NCBI GenBank assembly: GCA_913058025.1
Contig: CAJXPN010000139.1
Location: 1 to 8,208, forward strand
DNA length: 8,208 bases
DNA from: an uncultured Myxococcales bacterium
GTDB taxonomy: Bacteria; Myxococcota_A; Bradymonadia; Bradymonadales; Bradymonadaceae
Direction of reading: 5' to 3'
Positions 1 to 4,773 of this stretch are shown here, piece by piece (positions within the stretch are counted from its first letter, which is position 1; each line of letters opens with the position of its first letter). A program made the translations under genes and the position numbers. The notes under the pieces were generated by a model. That model saw nothing but the letters and a program-made list of their open reading frames with translations, made no database searches and was not told the origin of the DNA.

Positions 1-50
1 TACGAGATTTCTGCCTGTCTCGTGGGCTCGGAGATGTGTATAAGAGACAG
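1..50 (+). other. Residual Nextera i7-side sequencing adapter (artefact)
   Basis: This is not genomic DNA. Bases 1-8 match the inner end of the Illumina P7 primer, 9-16 (ttctgcct) sit exactly where the i7 index goes, 17-31 are the Nextera read-2 adapter (GTCTCGTGGGCTCGG), and 32-50 are the 19-base Tn5 mosaic end AGATGTGTATAAGAGACAG. The index octamer matches, from memory, index N703. Genomic sequence starts at 51. Confidence 0.98.
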
Positions 51-95
51 CCGCGAGGCGGGGCGCGCTCTCAGTGTCGAGGTCTCAGGATGGAC

Positions 96-1553
96 TCAGA
101 ACTCGCTGGAGTCGAACATGATGTAGTTCGAGCGGGCCTTCTTGCGCTTGACCATGCGCTTGGCGGGGGCGCTGCTCGGGGCGTTGCGGCCCATCTCGGC
201 GTTCATGACGTTGAGCTCCTCGTCGACGCGGTCGAAGTCGCCGCCGAGCTTGTAGCGTGTGTTGGCGGCGCGGGTGCGGACCTGCTGGCGCTCGATGATC
301 TTGATGGCGGCGCTGGAGTCACCCGAGCCGTAGGCGTCCATGGCCTTCTGCATCGACTGGGCGACCTCGACCTGCTGGACTCGGCTGATGACGTGCGTGT
401 TGACCAGGGTCGCGACGAGCGCGGCGTCCTCGGTGACGGCGATGTCGAGCGCGACGGACTGGTTGGCCTGGTTGTCGGACTGGACGACGTCGGTGTAGCT
501 GAGCGAGACGTTCATGAGCTTGTCCTTGCCCACCTCGAGCGTGTCGGCCTTGAGCTTGAGGAGGACGTTCTTGGACTGCTCGGAGTAGAACTCGGCGAGC
601 GAGATCATGATCTTGTCGTCGACCTGCTGGTAGGGGAAGCCGAAGAGCTCGGAGAGCTCGACGCCCTCGGCGAGGTCGATGACGAGCGCGGTGTTGCGGG
701 CGACGGTCGAGCTCAGGCTCTTGATCTCCTTGTCGAACGCGGCGGCGATCGCCATCGAGTTGTCGACGAAGTAGTAGTTGCCGGCGCCGACGTTGGCCAT
801 GCGGGTCATGACGTCCTCGTTGTAGTCGAGGCCCACGCCGATGGTGGAGACGGAGACGCCGCGCTTGAGCGCGTCACGGGAGAGGTTCTCGAGTCCGTCC
901 GAGCTCACGACGCCGATGTTGGCGTTGCCGTCGGACATGAGGATGACGCGGTTGACGGCGCCGGTGTTGCCCCAACGCATGACCTCGGTGAGGCCGCGCT
1001 CGAATCCACCCGAGAGGTTCGTGCCGCCGCTCTGGACGATGTTGTCGATGGCGTAGTGCATCTGAGCGCGGTTGCCGCTGTTGGCGGGGCCGGAGGCGAA
1101 GTCGACCTTGACGTCCGAGCCGTAGGACACGATGGCGACGCGGTCGTTCTGATCGAGGCGGTCGACGAGGCGACGCGCGGCGTTCTTGGCCTTGACGATC
1201 TTGTCGCCGGCCATCGAACCGGAGCGATCGATGACGATGGCGAGGTTGAGCGGCGGGCGCTTCGCGCCGGAGTACTTCATCGCCTGGATGTCGATGGTGG
1301 CGTAGAGCTCACCGTCGGCGCCGACCTCGAGGTAGCCGTTCGAGCTCGTGGACGCCAACTTGAGGGTGCCCTCCGAGGTCCCGTCGACGTTGGGAGGCGC
1401 GTCCTTCCTGTCGTCGACGGTGGGCGTGGGCGTGGTCACGACGGGCTGGACGCCGTCGATGACAGGCTGTTGGTCTTTCTTGAGGCTGCCGTAGTAGATG
1501 GCCGCGGCGAGGAGGAGGCCGACCACGGCTGCGATGGATGCGAACTTCTTCAT
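96..1553 (-). CDS. VWA-domain protein with N-terminal membrane anchor or signal (YfbK-like)
   Basis: This 485-residue protein is probably exported and membrane-anchored: Lys2-Lys3 precede one hydrophobic segment at about residues 5-21. A Pro/Thr/Asp-rich linker follows (about 35-60). A von Willebrand factor A domain spans about 101-285 and has a complete metal-ion-dependent adhesion site: D109-x-S111-x-S113, T178 in a GGTNLSGG context, and D208 in LMSDGN. The region after it (about 285-455), with a long helical stretch near 390-425, resembles the C-terminal part of YfbK-type, 'Ca-activated chloride channel homologue' proteins. The last 20 residues are strongly basic and then end in FDSSEF. 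VWA domains bind protein ligands through a divalent metal; the ligand here is unknown. The ATG at 1553 has a GGAGA Shine-Dalgarno about 10 bases upstream (1564-1568 on the plus strand). The gene is transcribed away from the metalloprotease, and only 45 genomic bases remain beyond its stop. Confidence 0.93.
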   Translation of the reverse strand: MKKFASIAAVVGLLLAAAIYYGSLKKDQQPVIDGVQPVVTTPTPTVDDRKDAPPNVDGTSEGTLKLASTSSNGYLEVGADGELYATIDIQAMKYSGAKRPPLNLAIVIDRSGSMAGDKIVKAKNAARRLVDRLDQNDRVAIVSYGSDVKVDFASGPANSGNRAQMHYAIDNIVQSGGTNLSGGFERGLTEVMRWGNTGAVNRVILMSDGNANIGVVSSDGLENLSRDALKRGVSVSTIGVGLDYNEDVMTRMANVGAGNYYFVDNSMAIAAAFDKEIKSLSSTVARNTALVIDLAEGVELSELFGFPYQQVDDKIMISLAEFYSEQSKNVLLKLKADTLEVGKDKLMNVSLSYTDVVQSDNQANQSVALDIAVTEDAALVATLVNTHVISRVQQVEVAQSMQKAMDAYGSGDSSAAIKIIERQQVRTRAANTRYKLGGDFDRVDEELNVMNAEMGRNAPSSAPAKRMVKRKKARSNYIMFDSSEF

Positions 1554-1601
1554 GGCTTGGGATTCTCCGTCTTGCGCTTCGTATCTTGGATTCCTGTCCC
1601 C

Positions 1602-1618
1602 CCGCTCGTCGTGAGCGG
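1602..1618. repeat. Short perfect inverted repeat in the divergent region
   Basis: CCGCTC (1602-1607) and GAGCGG (1613-1618) form a perfect 6-base stem around the 5-base loop GTCGT. It lies about 50 bases upstream of the VWA gene start, so in that gene's transcript it could be a leader hairpin, or in DNA an operator. No T-run follows on either strand, so it is not an intrinsic terminator. Short perfect stems are common by chance in GC-rich DNA. Confidence 0.3.
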
Positions 1619-1733
1619 AGGTCCGAGGCCGATATCAGTGACACGACGGTCAGGGTGACGAGGATCTAAAAAGATCGAGAAACGTCGACGAGGGCCGTCT
1701 TGCATCGAGGAGGCAACACCGCGCCAGCGCGTG

Positions 1734-1739
1734 TATCAT
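1734..1739 (+). promoter_or_regulatory. Possible -10 box for the metalloprotease gene
   Basis: TATCAT matches the sigma-70 -10 consensus at 5 of 6 positions and stands in an otherwise GC-rich stretch, 65 bases before the chosen GTG start. No good -35 hexamer lies 16-18 bases upstream (the best candidates there are GAGGCA, AGGCAA and GGCAAC), so the promoter would need an activator or another sigma factor. Transcription from here would start inside the 1741-1769 dyad. Confidence 0.3.
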
Positions 1740-1740
1740 C

Positions 1741-1769
1741 CTCGAGTGTCGAGGTTTGTGACACCCGAG
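1741..1769. repeat. 29-base imperfect palindrome, candidate operator or leader hairpin
   Basis: The arms CTCGAGTGTC (1741-1750) and GACACCCGAG (1760-1769) are inverted complements at 9 of 10 positions, with one A/C mismatch, around a 9-base spacer. The dyad starts 2 bases after the possible -10 box TATCAT and ends 35 bases before the metalloprotease start. That placement suits a repressor site at the transcription start, or a hairpin in the 5' leader. No T-run follows, which argues against a terminator. Which protein would bind is unknown. Confidence 0.5.
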
Positions 1770-1790
1770 TGGTCCATGGGTTCCTCAAAC

Positions 1791-1798
1791 AGGTGAGG
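1791..1798 (+). promoter_or_regulatory. Shine-Dalgarno that decides the GTG start
   Basis: AGGTGAGG is complementary to most of the 16S anti-Shine-Dalgarno and lies 6 bases before the GTG at 1805. No comparable site precedes the TTG at 1700 or the in-frame GTG at 1793, so the short protein with an N-terminal signal peptide is preferred. Confidence 0.6.
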
Positions 1799-1804
1799 TG
1801 GCGC

Positions 1805-2989
1805 GTGTCGAGGTCAGGTGCGACAGAGGGTACGACGAGCGAGAGCACGAGGTCCAGCCCGCTGGGTCTCTTCATCCAGTTGCTCTGCACGTGCGTGACG
1901 TTGTGCGCCCTGGCGCCCGACGCTGGTGCGTCGACCGCGCCCTCAGGTCAGCAGGACGCGCGCCCGTCAGTGGGCGCGTTCACGGTGACGAACGGGCCCG
2001 TCACCACGCCGGACTCGCCCAGGATCGAGCTCGTGTTCCTGGGCTCGCCACCAGACGGGCTCTCCACGGGCGAGGTCCTCGACGCGATGGAGCGCGCCGC
2101 CAGCGCGTGGACCGACGTGACGTGCGCCTACATCGAGGTCGGGGTCGGTGGAATCGGTCGCGCGGAGTCCCTCGCCGAGGGTGAGGTCCCCGTCGTCTTC
2201 GTGGACCCCGCCGAGCAGCCCGTGTGTCTGCAGTCGGGGAGCCGGCTCGCCGCGGCGCCCTGCCCTGTCGGAGAGACGTTCGGGATCGTGCTCAACGCGC
2301 GCGATTTCCGCTGGTCTGCCGAGGCCGACCAACAACCATTGGTCTTCGGCGAGGAGACGATCCACGCGCTGGACGCGGTCTTGACGCACGAGCTCGGGCA
2401 CATACTGGGGTTGGGCCACTCGAACGACGTTGCTGGTGCCACGGGCGAGGACCCCGGCCTCAAGCTCGCGACGATGTTCAGCGCGTACCTCATCGACGGC
2501 GGCCAGCTCACGTTGAGCGCGGACGACCGACGCGGCCTGTGCTCGCTATACCCAATACCCGACGCGCCCGAGTGCGAGGACGACGCAGAATGCATCGAGG
2601 AGCTCTCGTCGGCGGGCGCCACGTGCGACGACACGGCGTCGCCCAGGGTGTGTGAGGAGGAGCGCGGGGAGGTTGGCGACTACTGCTCGAGCGCCCTTCA
2701 GATTTGTGAGGGGTGGTGCATCGAGACCATCGCCGCGCGCACGGGCTACTGCACCGTCGAGTGTGACGCGTCCGCGGAGGACGCGTGCCCGGCGGGGTTC
2801 GCCTGCGAAACCCGCGAATTCAGCGACGGAGAGACCAGGGACCTGTGCATACAACAGTCGACGCCTCTGGAGGCAGGGTCGTGCTCGAGCGCGAGCGGCG
2901 ACCGACCCGTGGGTCGTGCCGCGCTCCTGCTCATGGTGTCGTTGGTGTCGTGGCCTTCTCGACGGAGACGCCTTCGACGAGCCCGCTGA
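1805..2989 (+). CDS. Secreted matrixin-like zinc metalloprotease with Cys-rich region and MYXO-CTERM-like tail
   Basis: The predicted product is a 394-residue extracellular zinc endopeptidase. A Sec-type signal lies at about residues 17-43, with a hydrophobic core near 20-36. The zinc motif HExxHxxGxxH is complete (H195, E196, H199, G202, H205, read as HELGHILGLGH). A Met-turn candidate follows at M224, then LSADDRRGLCSLYP (237-250), which matches the end of matrixin-type catalytic domains. Residues 257-360 are Cys-rich (13 Cys), probably disulfide-bonded. The end reads Gly-Ser-Cys (358-360), hydrophobic 371-382, then an Arg cluster RRRRLRRAR, like the MYXO-CTERM sorting tails of myxobacteria. 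The GTG at 1805 was chosen because AGGTGAGG (1791-1798) sits 6 bases upstream; the frame stays open back to a TTG at 1700, but that would bury the signal peptide behind about 50 residues. Substrate is unknown. The 3' end overlaps the opposing gene by 59 bases. Confidence 0.88.
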   Translation: MSRSGATEGTTSESTRSSPLGLFIQLLCTCVTLCALAPDAGASTAPSGQQDARPSVGAFTVTNGPVTTPDSPRIELVFLGSPPDGLSTGEVLDAMERAASAWTDVTCAYIEVGVGGIGRAESLAEGEVPVVFVDPAEQPVCLQSGSRLAAAPCPVGETFGIVLNARDFRWSAEADQQPLVFGEETIHALDAVLTHELGHILGLGHSNDVAGATGEDPGLKLATMFSAYLIDGGQLTLSADDRRGLCSLYPIPDAPECEDDAECIEELSSAGATCDDTASPRVCEEERGEVGDYCSSALQICEGWCIETIAARTGYCTVECDASAEDACPAGFACETREFSDGETRDLCIQQSTPLEAGSCSSASGDRPVGRAALLLMVSLVSWPSRRRRLRRAR

Positions 2990-3551
2990 GCGCGTCGATG
3001 TAGTTGTCTCTGGCCTTCTTGGGGAAGAACGAGGTCACGAGCCAGGCGCCCTCGGAGCGGTAACCCTGCCAGACGAGCAAGGTGTACTCCCTGCCTTCAG
3101 GGGTCGTGACCTCGTACTCGGTCCTGGTGCCGTCCTCGAACCCATCGACGTTGAGGCGGTGGCGCTCCTGGGCGACCGAGAGCCCTCCCCTCCTGAGCGA
3201 CGTGTGGAACGCGTCGAAGAAGCGGGCGGCTGCGCGTTTCGAGAGGCGCTCGGTGATCTTGATGTCGAGCGAGCACGCGTCGTCGCCTGCGGCGCGCAGG
3301 ACGAGCTGAGAGCCGGGCTCTCTGCGCGCGAGGATCCAGCCGTCGGGGATCTCCACGAGCAGGCGCTCGCCGCCGACCACCAGCCTCGCGGGCTCACCGC
3401 GGCGAGCGGGCTGAAGCGAGACCTCGGCCTCATCGACCCTGGACTCGCCGACGTTGGCGGGAGGTGTTTGAGCCGCCGCAGGCGACGCCAAGAACGAGAG
3501 AACGCCGCTGGCGATGAGCGCAGCGGCGAACGTGGAGAGCGAGTGTGACAT
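2931..3551 (-). CDS. Exported PsbP/DcrB-like protein, basic paralogue of its neighbour
   Basis: This 206-residue protein begins with a signal peptide (hydrophobic about 7-22, probable cleavage after SPAAA at residue 27), so it should be periplasmic or secreted. The mature part runs from an IPDGW-type strand (68-72) through a helix around FFDAFHTSL (111-119) to a strand pair ending in GAWLVTSFFP (168-177). That order resembles the PsbP/Mog1 fold seen in DcrB-like small proteins; this assignment is by eye. It aligns along its whole length with the upstream gene product, but it is Arg-rich where that protein is Lys-rich. The start lies 15 bases after the upstream stop and lacks a strong Shine-Dalgarno, so translation is probably coupled. 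Its last 19 codons plus stop lie under the tail of the convergent metalloprotease gene. Biochemical role unknown. Confidence 0.85.
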   Translation of the reverse strand: MSHSLSTFAAALIASGVLSFLASPAAAQTPPANVGESRVDEAEVSLQPARRGEPARLVVGGERLLVEIPDGWILARREPGSQLVLRAAGDDACSLDIKITERLSKRAAARFFDAFHTSLRRGGLSVAQERHRLNVDGFEDGTRTEYEVTTPEGREYTLLVWQGYRSEGAWLVTSFFPKKARDNYIDALSGLVEGVSVEKATTPTTP

Positions 3552-3566
3552 GTCTGAGCCGGTCGT

Positions 3567-4073
3567 TCAGTTCTCGGTGAACTTCATCGTCTTGATGACG
3601 TTGTCGACCTCACCGCGGAACTTCTCGGCCTCGGAGTCCTGGATGTACCCGACGACGAGCCAGGCCACGTCGTTCTTGGTGAACTCGTGGATGACGACCT
3701 CGAGCGTGATGCCCGAGTGGGTGAACTTGTAGGTCGACTTCTTCGTGTCGACCTCGCCCACCTTCGTATCGACCTTCTCCTGGGTCGCCTCGAAGTTCGA
3801 CTCCTTCAGCGTCTTGTGAAACGTGTTGTAGAACACGTCATGCACGTCGGCGGAGAGAAGCTTGGTGCCGATGACCTCGATGTGAGACCCGGAGGCCGCG
3901 TGCTTGAAGCTCGCGACCGACTTGTCGTTGCCCTGCGCGACCTCCCACTTCTCCGGAGGAGTGATGGTCACTCCGAAGTCAGCGTTGGTGATGGGCTTGG
4001 CGTCCTGGGCCCACGCGGTCGCCGAGACCGTCATGGCGAGGAGGAGCGTGAGTATAAAGCGAGCCTTGCTCAT
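3567..4073 (-). CDS. Small exported PsbP/DcrB-like protein
   Basis: This 168-residue protein has a clear Sec signal peptide: Lys3 and Arg5, hydrophobic 6-20, with cleavage probably after AWA at residue 22. The mature part of about 146 residues is rich in Lys and Glu. It contains an ITPPEKW strand-turn (37-43), a helix near VFYNTFHKTLKE (80-91), and the strand AWLVVGYI (137-144) before a final helix, again suggesting a PsbP/Mog1/DcrB-type fold. The frame is open to an ATG at 4112. The ATG at 4073 is preferred because AGGAGA (4081-4086 on the plus strand) lies 7 bases upstream and the signal peptide then begins at residue 1. It is first in a two-gene unit with its paralogue, 15 bases apart. A possible promoter lies at 4137-4165. 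Function not recognised. Confidence 0.88.
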   Translation of the reverse strand: MSKARFILTLLLAMTVSATAWAQDAKPITNADFGVTITPPEKWEVAQGNDKSVASFKHAASGSHIEVIGTKLLSADVHDVFYNTFHKTLKESNFEATQEKVDTKVGEVDTKKSTYKFTHSGITLEVVIHEFTKNDVAWLVVGYIQDSEAEKFRGEVDNVIKTMKFTEN

Positions 4074-4080
4074 CGAGGCA

Positions 4081-4086
4081 TCTCCT
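4081..4086 (-). promoter_or_regulatory. Shine-Dalgarno fixing the start at 4073
   Basis: Read on the minus strand this is AGGAGA, 7 bases before the ATG at 4073. It would fall inside the coding region if the longer ATG at 4112 were used, which supports the shorter protein. Confidence 0.65.
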
Positions 4087-4136
4087 GACAATTCGTGTGT
4101 TCTCTTAGTCATCCGTGAAGCTCACGTGTGCGGCGT

Positions 4137-4165
4137 AACCTAGCAGCCGCGTTGAGGCGGCGCAA
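4137..4165 (-). promoter_or_regulatory. Possible promoter for the two-gene exported-protein unit
   Basis: On the minus strand, TTGCGC (4160-4165) and TAGGTT (4137-4142) are separated by exactly 17 bases. Each matches sigma-70 consensus at only 3 of 6 positions, but the -10 is preceded by TGC, an extended -10 element. The spacer holds an inverted repeat GCCGC/GCGGC (4146-4150 and 4157-4161), which could be a regulator site. The start of transcription would lie about 55-60 bases upstream of the ATG. Confidence 0.3.
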
Positions 4166-4173
4166 TAGCGACA

Positions 4174-4196
4174 CCTCGAGGTCGGAGGATACCGAC
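4174..4196. repeat. Two small adjoining palindromes in the divergent region
   Basis: CCTCGAGG (4174-4181) is a perfect 8-base palindrome. It runs into GTCGG (4181-4185) paired with CCGAC (4192-4196) around AGGATA. They lie just upstream of the possible minus-strand promoter. Either could be part of a protein-binding site, but both are short enough to arise by chance. Confidence 0.25.
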
Positions 4197-4227
4197 GGAT
4201 GTGGTGCGCGCCAAGGATTTTTCACGA

Positions 4228-4244
4228 CCTCGGGAAACCCGAGG
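4228..4244. repeat. Perfect 7-base hairpin with 3-base loop
   Basis: CCTCGGG (4228-4234) pairs perfectly with CCCGAGG (4238-4244) around AAA. It is the most stable short stem in the region between the two divergent genes. No T-run follows it on either strand (the ATTTTT at 4217-4222 is on the wrong side), so it is not an intrinsic terminator. It could be an operator, or a leader hairpin of the plus-strand transcript. Confidence 0.4.
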
Positions 4245-4361
4245 GCGTCCCCGGCCGATAACACGGATGAGGCGTGGGAGAAACGACGCGCCGTTCACAC
4301 GGTATTCCTCGTGAGGAGCCCTGCGGGAGGGTCCAGCGAGGAGATGTAAGGAGAGAAGTTC

Positions 4362-4673
4362 ATGGATAGAAGGAACGGCACGAACACGTTGGACGGGATG
4401 GGCTCGATGTCGATGAGGTCGTACGCGTCGCGGCACGAGGCCCGCGTGGCGTGGCTGATGGACAGGCTGGCAGAGCGCGAGGAGCGGCGGGAGATCGCCG
4501 CGCTGCTCGAAGAGCTCGCCACCGGGCCGTCTGGCCCGGGGCAGACGGAGCTGGCGATCGTCGAGCTCGCGATGCACCCGGACCCGACGGGTCGAGCCGC
4601 GTTGAGGTTGTGGCGCCCCACGAACCACTGCCACGTCGAGCTGCGCGCGGTGTGCCTCGGGGAGGCTCAGTGA
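4362..4673 (+). CDS. Hypothetical 103-residue cytoplasmic protein
   Basis: I do not recognise this family. The ATG at 4362 has a strong Shine-Dalgarno AAGGAG (4348-4353) with 8-base spacing, which is the main reason to call it a gene. The protein has no signal or membrane segment. Residues 24-53 are a charged, probably helical stretch (HEARVAWLMDRLAEREERRE and onward) that could form a short coiled coil. A Gly/Pro break follows (55-60), then a more compact part with TELAIVELAMHPD (62-74) and strand-like HVELRAVCL (91-99). Cys90 and Cys98, with His89 and His91, make a possible metal site, but this is only a suggestion. Met13, Met16 and Met18 are alternative starts without good ribosome sites. 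It lies 100 bases upstream of the channel gene on the same strand and may be co-transcribed with it. Confidence 0.65.
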   Translation: MDRRNGTNTLDGMGSMSMRSYASRHEARVAWLMDRLAEREERREIAALLEELATGPSGPGQTELAIVELAMHPDPTGRAALRLWRPTNHCHVELRAVCLGEAQ

Positions 4674-4674
4674 C

Positions 4675-4765
4675 GAGGTCGGGCGTTGCCCATAGGAGCC
4701 CATGCAGGGTATCTGGTAGGTCCCAAGCCGCGCGGTCGCGGCGGGCCAAACCGACCTCATGAGGT
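4675..4765 (+). promoter_or_regulatory. Structured spacer before the channel gene, possible translational control
   Basis: Three pairings are visible in the 100-base gap. GAGGTCGG (4675-4682) is perfectly complementary to CCGACCTC (4751-4758). Inside that arc, GCCGCG (4727-4732) and CGCGGC (4737-4742) form a 6-base stem with tetraloop CGGT. ACCTCATGAGGT (4754-4765) is a perfect 12-base palindrome whose right half contains the channel gene's Shine-Dalgarno GAGGTG (4761-4766). The segment CCGACCTC can therefore pair either with the upstream arm or, weakly, with the ribosome site. The upstream arm begins 2 bases after the stop codon of the preceding gene, so a terminating ribosome could cover it. 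The pairing is visible; the regulatory role is inference. Confidence 0.4.
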
Positions 4766-4773
4766 GACCGAGG

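Noticed and set aside
69..88. TCTCAG repeated twice near the left end
   Set aside because: Two six-base copies are expected by chance and have no context.
36..1658. 540-codon open frame on the plus strand across the VWA gene
   Set aside because: It begins inside the adapter, is made of Val/Asp/Gly/Leu-biased repeats typical of the antisense of a GC-rich gene, and lies opposite a protein with an intact MIDAS motif.
1663..1676. GATCT-AAAA-AGATC as a terminator
   Set aside because: A 5-base AT-containing stem without a following T-run, placed between two divergent genes where no transcript needs to end.
1700..1804. N-terminal extension of the metalloprotease from a TTG
   Set aside because: It puts about 50 residues before the signal peptide and covers the dyad and -10-like box; the GTG at 1805 has a far better ribosome site.
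2652..3548. 298-codon plus-strand frame over the protease end and the minus-strand exported gene
   Set aside because: No recognisable domain, Arg/Ala-biased composition, and it overlaps two better-supported genes in other frames.
4217..4244. T-run plus 7-base hairpin as an intrinsic terminator
   Set aside because: The Ts precede the stem on the plus strand and become As after it on the minus strand, so neither strand has stem followed by a U-run.
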